A program made the position numbers and the translations under genes. 64,000 nt of DNA from Burkholderiales bacterium UBA2463 (GTDB lineage: Bacteria; Pseudomonadota; Gammaproteobacteria; Burkholderiales; Burkholderiaceae_A): positions 223,329 to 287,328 of the forward strand of contig DDPR01000010.1 in assembly GCA_002342295.1 (NCBI GenBank), read 5' to 3'. The notes under the pieces are model-generated. The model saw only the letters and a list, made by a program, of their open reading frames with translations, was not told where the DNA came from and ran no database searches. Within the stretch, counting starts at the first letter, position 1. Each line of letters begins with the position of its first letter. Shown piece by piece: positions 26,611-33,912 of this stretch.

Positions 26611-27030
26611 ATGAAATCAATCGCCTTCACTGCCCTGCTTTTTTTGACCCCTGCCGCTCTGGCTCAGGCTCCTGCGCCCAAGGCCAACCAGGCCAAATCC
26701 GCAGAGACACCAACCGCGCCCGTGCTCAACCCCAATGTCTGCATTCCTGTTGATGGGATGACATTCGAGCTCGCCGGGCCAGAGACCTTCCTTGTAAAGA
26801 AGGGAAAAGAGTCGGTGGCTCTCGTTCGAGTTGGGATGTTTCTTCCCGCCGGCATTAGCTCAATGCGATTTATGAGCAACGAGATCTGTCAGAACGGCAC
26901 AAAGTCGAGCCTCATCGTCAACGAGATGCCCTACACGGTTCAGTCGATTCGTCGTTACTCAGAGGGCGGGCAGGTGCGCAACGCCACCATTAACGCCGCT
27001 GGAACCGCTGCGACCGTTGGCGACCAGTAG
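26611..27030 (+). CDS. Unknown exported protein
   Basis: 139 residues, not recognised. The signal peptide is clear (MKSIAFTALLFLTPAALAQA), so the mature ~120-residue protein is periplasmic or secreted. It has a short Pro/Ala/Lys stretch and then a probable all-beta domain with two cysteines (NPNVCIPVDG, NEICQNGTK) that could form a disulfide. No Shine-Dalgarno or flagellar promoter is visible. The 3' end overlaps the leftward cysteine-rich gene by 72 bases. A link to the flagellum is suggested only by location. Confidence 0.65.
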   Translation: MKSIAFTALLFLTPAALAQAPAPKANQAKSAETPTAPVLNPNVCIPVDGMTFELAGPETFLVKKGKESVALVRVGMFLPAGISSMRFMSNEICQNGTKSSLIVNEMPYTVQSIRRYSEGGQVRNATINAAGTAATVGDQ

Positions 27031-27210
27031 GGCCTTGCGCGAATAACCCATACAGCTGCGGCCATCCGCAGAGGCCACTTCTAGACAAGGCGCGCGCTTA
27101 CTCTTAAAGCCCATGAGCTTGCACGAGTAAGGCAGCCGGGGGTCCCAGCTCACCGCAAAGTGTTGGCACGACCAGCAGTCTGGCCTCTGGCTAGGCTGCT
27201 GGCTTGCCAT
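26959..27210 (-). CDS. Small cysteine-rich protein behind the giant flagellin
   Basis: 83 residues. Cysteines at 12, 15, 30 and 53 (CWSC, then YSC, then RSC) with WDPRLPYSCKLMGFKSK between them suggest a zinc- or disulfide-stabilised mini-domain. I recall small proteins of this Trp-Asp-Pro-Tyr-Cys-Gly-Phe-Lys-Ser pattern in many proteobacteria, some mislabelled as uracil-DNA glycosylase; the function is unknown. The ATG is 10 bases after the flagellin stop, so it is probably cotranscribed with it. The last ~25 residues overlap the converging exported-protein gene and look unconserved. Confidence 0.6.
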   Translation of the reverse strand: MASQQPSQRPDCWSCQHFAVSWDPRLPYSCKLMGFKSKRAPCLEVASADGRSCMGYSRKALLVANGRSGSSGVNGGVAHLPAL

Positions 27211-27219
27211 GCTCTTGCC

Positions 27220-30195
27220 TTAGCCCTTTAGCAGCTGCAACACCGACTGCTGACTCATATTGGCTTGGGCCAATACCGCAGTGGCTGCCTGCTGCATGAT
27301 CTGGGTCTTCGCAAGCTCAGTTGAAGCGGCCGCATAGTCGGCATCCTGAATCTGAGAGCGAGAGGCCTCTTGGTTCACCGCCACGTTGCTCAGGTTATCC
27401 ATGGCGTACTGAAGACGGTTCATCACCGCACCCATGTTGGCGCGCGTGGCGTTCACCCGATCCATCACCTTGTCGAGGTTGGCCAGAACGGCTGTGGCGC
27501 CTTGGCTTGTGGCAATGCTGTTTGTTGGGGTGGCGGCATCCACATCGCCCGTGATTTCTCCGGTGATGGGGCCGTTCTTGCCAAAGTCAGATAGGTCGAT
27601 GGTGATGAGCTGGTTCGCTCCCGCTCCAACTTGGAAGGCGAGTCGACCAACCCGTGGGGGAGACATCTTGCTCACCGAGGCGTCAACCTCACCACCAAAC
27701 TTCAGCTCCTGGAAACCCAGGGCCACGAAGTTGCTGTCGGCGGTGTAGCCCTTCACGCCTGGCTCAACAACAATCGGCGGTGTGGGCGGAGGGCTCGAGG
27801 GTGCAGAGGCTCCAGGAGGAAGTGGTCTTGGTGCCGGGGGGTTAGAGATAAGGGTAACCCGGCCGTAAACGGTGGCTGCAGCGCTACCCGCCGAGGTGGC
27901 AGTCAGGCCGGAGGCGGCTGAGGTAACCCCGGGCGCCGCGGCGGAACCGATAGCGAGGCCGAAATTGTCGGCAGACACCAATGGCGCTCCGCTTCCGGTG
28001 TTAAACCAGACTGACAAGTTACGACCGTCCGGCGCCTCAAGAGCCACGCCACCCGCGGTGGTCTTCGAGGCCTTGACTCCGGTTGCACCGAACTGTGCGT
28101 TGAGCTTGCTCACGACTTCGTCTGCGCGCTCTCCAGCAGTGCTACCCACGCTAAAGTCAATCTTTACATCAATTCCGTTTACAAAGAGGCTCTGGAGCCC
28201 AGTCGCGGAGCCACGGGCCGTCGTCGTGCCCTCGATACGCGCTGGATAGGCTTTTGCCGTCACTCCAGTTTGTGCGGTGGAGTCATTGATCGCTTTGGAG
28301 ATAGCGAGGGCACTTGCCTGACGCGAGCTGCTCGCAGGAACGGTGCTTGAGACCGTGTCATCGGCAAGCGTAGTGGAGCGAATCGCCACACCGTTAATTA
28401 CCAGGTCACCCGCGTTCAGGGGCTTCACATCTGTGGCCGAGGTCGCGACCGCACGAGGCATTGTCACCGACTGAGACTGATTGGTCGAGAAGTCCCCGAC
28501 TGGGAGACGGGCGCGGGTGATGTCAAAGGTGGGGGTTGTTGTGATGGAGATGGGAGCCTCAACCTTGCTCTCAAGCGAATAGGTTCCGGCATTCACACCT
28601 ACCCGAAGTCCTGTGCGCGATGCAAAGACCGAGTCTGCAACCGAAAGGTTGGAGAAGTTCACCTCAATGTTGCGGCCATCCTTTGCAACCAGCTGGATAC
28701 CCTCCGCATCGTTGCCGGAGTCAACGGCCACCACGCCGGTCTGCTCAGAAATGAAGTTGATGGCATCGACCACCTTTGCCCTAGACTCTCGGGTGTTGTT
28801 GAGAACCGTATCAATCTTGGGTGAGGTGTAGCCGTTAATCACCACGTTTCCACTCACGGCACTGGTCGCGCTCATGGCGGTACCGGTCATGATGTTGGTG
28901 TTCACAATGGCATGCACACCTGTAGCGACTGTCTTACGATTAATCGCAGCAGCGAGCGCAATCGCACTTCCAGAGGCATTGGTGGGTGGCGAGACCTTAT
29001 CGTCGCTCACGTAGGAGTCGCCAATGACCACACCGTTAATGATGAGATCGCCCGAGCGTAGTGGGGGCATAGAGCCCTCAACTTTCACGGCCAAGTTCGC
29101 AGCCCTGTTAGTTATATCGACCGAGGATCCCGAATAGTCCTTGAACGTGTAGACAAGCTGGTCCGATATGACCTTGGAGTTTTCCCCTGAGGCCGCGAAG
29201 GTGATAGATCCGTCGGAGGCAGCGAGGGTGCCGGTCATAGCCGTGCTGGTACCGTCGTTCCCCAAAAATGTTGCGGTAACCACCCCGCCTGAGGAGACAT
29301 TGATCGTCAGTGCGCCACTTTTCGAGAATTTTCCGTTTGCGGCGAAAGACTCGTTCGCCGACGTGATTGCGTCTGCTGCAGTCGCGACTGCAACTGTGGT
29401 ACCCGTAACGGTTCCCAGCGAAGTTGAAATATCGTCGACGTTACCCTCAGAGGCGCCGTAGGAAATCGTAACATCGGCGCCGCTAACAGAGACAGTTCTG
29501 CCAGATTGAGCTCCAAAGGTAGCCGACGCCTGTAAGGCCGCAGCTACATTAGCCGCAATATCGGAATCAGAGTCGCCATTCGATACGTCGATGTCAACTC
29601 CACCGACCGTAATCGTCCCAGCGGCGGTCGCAGCATTGGCGAAGGTAATCGTCTGCTTCTCTCCCGCATCCGCTCCAGAGATATCCCGGAACGTCGTGGG
29701 ACTCACGAAGACCGTATCAAAGTCGGGGTTTGCTGTTGCTTTGTAAACAGGGCGCGCACCAACGGGGGAGCCGGTGGAGCCGTCGAGAATCTTAAATCCG
29801 TTCCACTCGGTCATGTCCGAGATGCGAACAATCTCTTTTTTGAGTTGCTGAAACTCCAGGTCCAGGTAGCCGCGCTGATCGCTTGCATTGGTATCGTTGA
29901 TGGCCTGGATGGAGAGTTCGCGCATGCGCTGAAGCATGTCGGTGATCTGGGTTGTTGCCCCCTCTGCAGTCTGAATGAGGGAGATGGCATCGCCAGCATT
30001 GCGCACGGCCTGGTTCAGGGCCCGTATCTGCTGCGTCATGCGAGTTGCGATGGCGAGCCCCGCGGCATCATCGCCAGCGTGGTTAATGCGCTTTCCGGTA
30101 GAGAGTTGCTCCATAGCCTTGGTCTGCTCAAGGCCCGAGGCTTTGAGTGCCTGCTGCGAGAACAACGCTTTCGTATTCGTATTAATGACTGCCAT
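27220..30195 (-). CDS. Giant flagellin (filament subunit)
   Basis: Filament protein of 991 residues, about twice the usual size. The N-terminal D0/D1 helices (MAVINTNTKALFSQQALKAS, LSTGKRINHAGDDAAGLAI) and C-terminal D1/D0 helices (NLSNVAVNQEASRSQIQDAD, ending QQSVLQLLKG) are canonical. About 700 residues sit between. They include two diverged copies of a flagellin-IN-like module: GDLIINGVVIGDS to KDGRNIEVNF, and GDLVINGVAIRST to PDGRNLSVWF. A Pro-rich linker (PPAPRPLPPGASAPSSPPPT) lies just before the C-terminal part. The segment near 29.05-29.70 kb looks less GC-rich with less biased codons. It has its own sigma-54 promoter. Confidence 0.95.
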   Translation of the reverse strand: MAVINTNTKALFSQQALKASGLEQTKAMEQLSTGKRINHAGDDAAGLAIATRMTQQIRALNQAVRNAGDAISLIQTAEGATTQITDMLQRMRELSIQAINDTNASDQRGYLDLEFQQLKKEIVRISDMTEWNGFKILDGSTGSPVGARPVYKATANPDFDTVFVSPTTFRDISGADAGEKQTITFANAATAAGTITVGGVDIDVSNGDSDSDIAANVAAALQASATFGAQSGRTVSVSGADVTISYGASEGNVDDISTSLGTVTGTTVAVATAADAITSANESFAANGKFSKSGALTINVSSGGVVTATFLGNDGTSTAMTGTLAASDGSITFAASGENSKVISDQLVYTFKDYSGSSVDITNRAANLAVKVEGSMPPLRSGDLIINGVVIGDSYVSDDKVSPPTNASGSAIALAAAINRKTVATGVHAIVNTNIMTGTAMSATSAVSGNVVINGYTSPKIDTVLNNTRESRAKVVDAINFISEQTGVVAVDSGNDAEGIQLVAKDGRNIEVNFSNLSVADSVFASRTGLRVGVNAGTYSLESKVEAPISITTTPTFDITRARLPVGDFSTNQSQSVTMPRAVATSATDVKPLNAGDLVINGVAIRSTTLADDTVSSTVPASSSRQASALAISKAINDSTAQTGVTAKAYPARIEGTTTARGSATGLQSLFVNGIDVKIDFSVGSTAGERADEVVSKLNAQFGATGVKASKTTAGGVALEAPDGRNLSVWFNTGSGAPLVSADNFGLAIGSAAAPGVTSAASGLTATSAGSAAATVYGRVTLISNPPAPRPLPPGASAPSSPPPTPPIVVEPGVKGYTADSNFVALGFQELKFGGEVDASVSKMSPPRVGRLAFQVGAGANQLITIDLSDFGKNGPITGEITGDVDAATPTNSIATSQGATAVLANLDKVMDRVNATRANMGAVMNRLQYAMDNLSNVAVNQEASRSQIQDADYAAASTELAKTQIMQQAATAVLAQANMSQQSVLQLLKG

Positions 30196-30263
30196 TTTTC
30201 TCTCCTAGGCTTCGGGACCATCCCTCGGCTTATAGACCCCTTACTGGGTAGCGAAACCATTCA

Positions 30264-30279
30264 TGCATGAGGTGTGCCA
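30264..30279 (-). promoter_or_regulatory. Sigma-54 promoter of the giant flagellin
   Basis: TGGCACACCTCATGCA has the TGGCAC -24 element and GC at the exact -12 spacing. The expected start is 57 bases before the flagellin ATG. CGGCAA-type sites lie 60-110 bases further upstream. Confidence 0.75.
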
Positions 30280-30340
30280 ACTCAAAAAAACATCTGACTA
30301 TGAAACCTAAACTATTGATCTAAAGTGATTTTTTCTTCTC

Positions 30341-30388
30341 TTGCCGCCCACCGGCAAACCCTGTCGAAATTGCGGCAGGGCTTTGCCG
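30341..30388. promoter_or_regulatory. Candidate enhancer upstream of the giant flagellin
   Basis: Four half-sites alternate in orientation: TTGCCG (30341), CGGCAA (30352), CGGCAG (30373), TTGCCG (30383). The last two form CGGCA-N6-TGCCG, centred about 129 bases before the expected start, a usual distance for sigma-54 activators. The same DNA can form a hairpin (GGCAAA-CCCTG with CAGGG-C-TTTGCC), but no U-run follows on either strand, so it is a poor terminator for the gene to its right. Confidence 0.5.
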
Positions 30389-30407
30389 CCCGCTCGGAAA
30401 GCCGCAT

Positions 30408-30878
30408 TTACTCAGTCTTTAGGCCCAAAAGAGCCGAGATCCCCTCGAACTCTCTCTCAAGCTCCGGGTGGTTGGGGTACTGCTCATGAGCAAGCATCAC
30501 AGCACTTAAAGCTGCCGCTGGCTCAAGCGCACAGCGAAGCGAACGGATAAACATGAGGTGAGTGGTGACGGGCGCTGCGGGGCCCTGAACCTCCAGAAGC
30601 TCGTTGAGCACTACCACCGCCTCCTCCCAGTCTTCGCGAAGCATGGCAAGCAAGCCAGCTACGGCAAGAATGTCTTCGCTCTGGGGGTACAAGGCCAGTC
30701 CGGCCTGACCCAGTGCGTGGGCCAGGTCAACACGCTCCTCTGCAACAAGCTGCGCCACGGTGGCTCGAATCTCTTCGGGCGAGTACTTAGAGACACACTC
30801 TCCCGGGCGGTCGCCCACCATGATGGGAAGGCGGCTTTGAATAATGTCTTGATACAGATTGAGGTTCATGGCTGGCAT
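30408..30878 (-). CDS. Unknown helical-repeat protein between two flagellin genes
   Basis: About 156 residues (start MPAMNLNLYQD; the ATG nine bases on is equally possible). No signal peptide. The sequence is nearly all helical with TPR-like pairs: VDLAHALGQAGLALYPQSED, ILAVAGLLAMLREDWEEAV, VVLNELLEV, then LSAVMLAHEQYPNHPELERE. Such proteins are often chaperones or adaptors. It lies between the small and the giant flagellin gene and has its own sigma-54 promoter, so it is very likely a flagellar gene, perhaps a flagellin-handling chaperone beside or in place of FliS, which is not seen in this block. The role is inference. Confidence 0.75.
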   Translation of the reverse strand: MPAMNLNLYQDIIQSRLPIMVGDRPGECVSKYSPEEIRATVAQLVAEERVDLAHALGQAGLALYPQSEDILAVAGLLAMLREDWEEAVVVLNELLEVQGPAAPVTTHLMFIRSLRCALEPAAALSAVMLAHEQYPNHPELEREFEGISALLGLKTE

Positions 30879-30907
30879 CCATAGGTTGGTTGAACTTCGC
30901 AAACCTA

Positions 30908-30923
30908 TGCAACGGCTATGCCA
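30908..30923 (-). promoter_or_regulatory. Sigma-54 promoter of the helical-repeat gene
   Basis: TGGCATAGCCGTTGCA matches TGGCA and TTGCA at the exact spacing. The expected start is 19 bases before the ATG at 30878. It sits just past the terminator of the small flagellin. Confidence 0.75.
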
Positions 30924-30942
30924 GAGTCTTATCCCCAAAAAG

Positions 30943-30980
30943 AAAAAACCCCGCCCGGAATCTCTTCCGGAGCGGGGTTG
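30943..30980 (-). terminator. Rho-independent terminator of the small flagellin
   Basis: A stem of CAACCCCGC-TCCGGAA with TTCCGG-GCGGGG around a four-base loop is followed on the minus strand by TTTTTTC TTTTT. It begins 22 bases past the flagellin stop and insulates it from the next gene, which carries its own promoter. Confidence 0.85.
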
Positions 30981-31001
30981 AAGAGACTACTGCAGCCTAA
31001 C

Positions 31002-31772
31002 TTACTTGAGTAGCGCCAGAACCGTCTGAGGCTGTTGGTTAGCTTGAGCCAGCATGGCAGTCGCAGCCTGCTGAATGATCTGGGTTCGGGCCAACTCTGA
31101 GGACGCTGCCGCATAGTCCGTATCCATAATCCGCGACCGAGACGCAGAGATGTTGGTGGACACGTTTGCAAGATTATCGGCGTAATGCGAAAGCGTGTTG
31201 ATATGCGCGCCGAATGTTCCCCGGCCTGTATCGATAGCAGTGATGTAACCATCGATATCGGCGACCGCATCCCCTGAGGCTAGCCCAGGGTCAGCGACTT
31301 CTGCCCCAAAGTCGTCAGTCGTTCCGTCTTGATCAATCGTGAGGGCGACGGCGCCATCATAGACGGCAATACCGTTCCACTTCGTGTTGGTGATGATATT
31401 CGTGATAGCAGTTCCAAGCGCCCCCATCTCAGCATCAATCGCGTCAGTCTGCTCGTCGCTCAAAATTTCGGTGTTTTGGGACTGAACTGCCAATTCGCGA
31501 GCTCGCAGAAGCATACTCATGACCTCTTCAAGACCGGCATCTGCGGTCTGGAGAAAGGAGATGCCGTCATTAATATTGCGAACGGCCATGTTCAGGCCTT
31601 TTACTTGGGACTGCAGCTTATCCCCAACCGCAAGACCAGCGGCATCCACGGCAGACGAGTTGATCCTTTTTCCGCTGGAGAGCTGCTCCATTGCTGTACT
31701 CATGCTTCGCTGATTCACGACAGCGGCAAACTGGCTGCGAAGTGAATTCACATTGGTATTAATGACGGACAT
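31002..31772 (-). CDS. Small flagellin
   Basis: Filament subunit of 256 residues, near the minimum: D0/D1 helices (MSVINTNVNSLRSQFAAVV, LSSGKRINSSAVDAAGLAVG; C-terminal NLANVSTNISASRSRIMDTD, ending QQPQTVLALLK) with only ~60 residues between them (an acidic DGTTDDFGAEVADPG stretch). It lacks the surface D2/D3 domains that the giant flagellin has in excess. Expressed from a sigma-28 promoter and closed by a strong terminator. The filament may be a mixture or have zones of the two proteins. Confidence 0.95.
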   Translation of the reverse strand: MSVINTNVNSLRSQFAAVVNQRSMSTAMEQLSSGKRINSSAVDAAGLAVGDKLQSQVKGLNMAVRNINDGISFLQTADAGLEEVMSMLLRARELAVQSQNTEILSDEQTDAIDAEMGALGTAITNIITNTKWNGIAVYDGAVALTIDQDGTTDDFGAEVADPGLASGDAVADIDGYITAIDTGRGTFGAHINTLSHYADNLANVSTNISASRSRIMDTDYAAASSELARTQIIQQAATAMLAQANQQPQTVLALLK

Positions 31773-31829
31773 AGTCTTCTCCTAAAGGGTCTAGATGGAC
31801 AGGGCGCCATTTAGGCCCTGATGCACTAG

Positions 31830-31856
31830 GAATCGACCAGTACCCTCGAAACTTAA
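31830..31856 (-). promoter_or_regulatory. Sigma-28 promoter of the small flagellin
   Basis: TTAAGTTT and GTCGATTC are separated by 11 bases (7 of 8 and 5 of 8 to TAAAGTTT-N11-GCCGATAA). It overlaps the flaG stop codon; the start would be about 50 bases before the flagellin ATG. Confidence 0.65.
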
Positions 31857-32260
31857 GCCCTCTCGTCGATCAAGAGTCCAACAAGGGTGTCAACAGCATC
31901 GGCAAACTTTATGACGGAGTCCGCTGGAATCTGGCGGATGAGTTCGCCTGTCTCCTTTTGAGTGACGCGGATAATGAGCTGACGAGATCCAAGATCAACC
32001 TCGAAGCCGACGCTCGTAGCGGATTGAGAAAGCAACTGGTTGATGCGAGTTATAGCCTGAGTTACCCTCGTTCGAGCGGACTCGATACCCTTGTCAACCA
32101 ATTCCGACCGCGCCGCACGCCCCTGAGGGCCCAAGCTTTCGAGCGGGTTTGGGCGGTCTGCTTCTGGGCGAACGCCTGACTTCGGAAGAAGGATTTCTCC
32201 CCCGCCCGAGAAAGGTGCGGAAGGGGGGGCCGAGCGAACAACCAAGTCGGACACACTCAT
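31853..32260 (-). CDS. flaG: FlaG family protein
   Basis: 135 residues; FlaG proteins affect flagellar filament length in polar flagellates. The conserved part is the C-terminal half (LSQSATSVGFEVDLGSRQLI, RVTQKETGELIRQIPADSVI), which matches the family core FEYDEELNRTVVKVVDKETGEVIRQIP in pattern. The N-terminal half is Pro/Ser-rich. ATG at 32260 follows GGGAGG; the in-frame TTG just before it is not needed. It sits between fliD and the small flagellin, as in Vibrio and Pseudomonas. Confidence 0.9.
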   Translation of the reverse strand: MSVSDLVVRSAPPSAPFSGGGEILLPKSGVRPEADRPNPLESLGPQGRAARSELVDKGIESARTRVTQAITRINQLLSQSATSVGFEVDLGSRQLIIRVTQKETGELIRQIPADSVIKFADAVDTLVGLLIDERA

Positions 32261-32323
32261 CAAGCCTCCCGAAGCTCAAGTGAAATAGTCAAGATTCGGC
32301 GGTCCGAATCTCCCCATCCTAAT

Positions 32324-32350
32324 CGATCGGATAAAGGCTAGAAAACTTTA
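32324..32350 (-). promoter_or_regulatory. Sigma-28 promoter of flaG
   Basis: A perfect TAAAGTTT, 11-base spacer, then TCCGATCG (5 of 8). Lies between the fliD stop and flaG, with about 55 bases of leader. Confidence 0.7.
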
Positions 32351-32362
32351 GCGCGGGCGACC

Positions 32363-33856
32363 TTAATTCTTGTAGGACGCGAGCATGCCATCAAACTGGC
32401 CCTTCAAACTTGCTTTAAGGCTGTTACTCTGACCGACTATATTCTCCATCGCTGAGAATTGCTTGGTGTAGCGCTCAAGAAGTCGCGACATCCGGTCATC
32501 GAGATCGCCTAGCTGCTTCGTATAACGTGTGACGTCCGAGTTCGCGCCAGTCGATGCGGTCAGTAAGATACCTCCCGGCGCCATGAGGCTCGACAATCTA
32601 TCCAAAGCGGCCCCAGTGACGCCTTTGACGAGTTTCCCGTCGGAGTTCTTTGCAATACCAGTGAGGGTCCGCACGACTTCGTCAAAGCTTGCCTCGGTGG
32701 AGGCCTTGAACTTTGCCTCATCAAGGCTGGCAACACCTGTTTTGTCAACCGTCACCCCAATATCCCCAAGCCTCTTGATGTTTACTCCGGGCGTGCCCGA
32801 GTCGCTGGTCAACATAGCCCTTAATTGACTGCTCACTAGGCGAGCGGTGGGGTCGTTTTGGAGCGAGCCGCTATAAGTATCGGTGGCATCCTGCGAATTC
32901 TTGGCCCCGGCCAAAATCTTTAAATCAGACTGGGTGTCATTAAACGCCTTAATGAGCGCGTTGACCTTATCTTTGAGTGTCGACACGTCTCGAGTCGTCT
33001 GGACGGTGGCTGCGCCGATGGTCGGGGCCATTAATGTCAGCGTTGACCCAGCGATAATGTCGCTGACGGTGTTAGATGGGCGCTGGTAGAGAACACCATC
33101 GACCACCAATTGCGCATCCGAAGCTTCCTGTGAGATGGCTCCGACGGTATTTGCCGATGGCAAATCAAGAGTAACGCCACCAGAGTCTGAGATAGAAAAG
33201 GCATTGCTCGCCCCTGCGGGGCCCGACAATACAAGCTTGTACTTGCCAGCTTCTTGGCCGGGGAAGATGACATTAGCCGAAATGCCCACCTTCGCCTTGT
33301 TGACCGCGGCAGCAAAATCATCGAGGTTCAACTTGTAGCCGCTCGAGGCTGTATTTGAGATGGATACGGGGACTTCTAAATTGCTCTTCTTTCCGGCTAC
33401 CGTCACTTCCATGGAAACAGTCAAGGACCCGTCAGCCGCAGTTGATGGAGAGAGGCTTCCGGCAAGATCAACATCCTTTCCAACGAGCCCCACCCCGCCA
33501 AATTGAATCTCCGACGTTTGGGGCTTTGCGAGCGAAATCACCTGCACAGAGTTAAGGCCTGTAGACGAGGCCGCCGTTGTCGAAACCGAAAAAGCAGCTG
33601 ACTGACTATTGACCACACTCAGACTGTTTACACCACTGGGAGTGGATAGATCCGTAAAAGCCTTTTTGACAACATTTAAACCCGCCATCAAAGCGGCCAA
33701 GCCGGAGATCCGAGCCTTTGCCGATCCTATCTTGTCATCTAGAAGCTTCTTTTGGGGCGTTTTTTCAGCGTCCACCAAACTCTGGGCGAGCGACTTCGTA
33801 TCAACGCCAGACCCTGCGCCGAGGGTGTTGACTATGTTTGCATTAATGGTGGCCAT
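32363..33856 (-). CDS. fliD: Flagellar filament cap protein FliD (HAP2)
   Basis: Pentameric cap that folds flagellin at the filament tip. 497 residues. N-terminal coiled-coil region has GAGSGVDTKSLAQSLVDAEK, the family start; the C-terminal part has MSRLLERYTKQFSAMENIVG, the usual last helix. The middle is Ser/Thr/Ala-rich beta sequence with a hook-IN-like segment (AISQEASDAQLVVDGVLY). A sigma-28 site precedes it, so the cap is made as a late gene with flaG and the small flagellin. Confidence 0.95.
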   Translation of the reverse strand: MATINANIVNTLGAGSGVDTKSLAQSLVDAEKTPQKKLLDDKIGSAKARISGLAALMAGLNVVKKAFTDLSTPSGVNSLSVVNSQSAAFSVSTTAASSTGLNSVQVISLAKPQTSEIQFGGVGLVGKDVDLAGSLSPSTAADGSLTVSMEVTVAGKKSNLEVPVSISNTASSGYKLNLDDFAAAVNKAKVGISANVIFPGQEAGKYKLVLSGPAGASNAFSISDSGGVTLDLPSANTVGAISQEASDAQLVVDGVLYQRPSNTVSDIIAGSTLTLMAPTIGAATVQTTRDVSTLKDKVNALIKAFNDTQSDLKILAGAKNSQDATDTYSGSLQNDPTARLVSSQLRAMLTSDSGTPGVNIKRLGDIGVTVDKTGVASLDEAKFKASTEASFDEVVRTLTGIAKNSDGKLVKGVTGAALDRLSSLMAPGGILLTASTGANSDVTRYTKQLGDLDDRMSRLLERYTKQFSAMENIVGQSNSLKASLKGQFDGMLASYKN

Positions 33857-33880
33857 AGAGGTCTATTTGCTCAGGTTCAG

Positions 33881-33907
33881 GATTCGGCAGACGTGCCCAA
33901 AGCTTGA
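33881..33907 (-). promoter_or_regulatory. Sigma-28 promoter of fliD
   Basis: TCAAGCTT, 11-base spacer, GCCGAATC (6 of 8 and 5 of 8). Fills most of the short gap between the flgL stop and the fliD ATG; the expected start is about 20 bases before the ATG. Confidence 0.65.
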
Positions 33908-33912
33908 GGGCC

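Noticed and set aside
27903..28249. Small frames on both strands inside the giant flagellin
   Set aside because: They overlap the flagellin insert; no ribosome sites or domains are seen.
31814..31834. Sigma-54-like TGGTCGATTCCTAGTGC before the small flagellin
   Set aside because: GG and GC are two bases too far apart; the sigma-28 site on the same DNA fits better.
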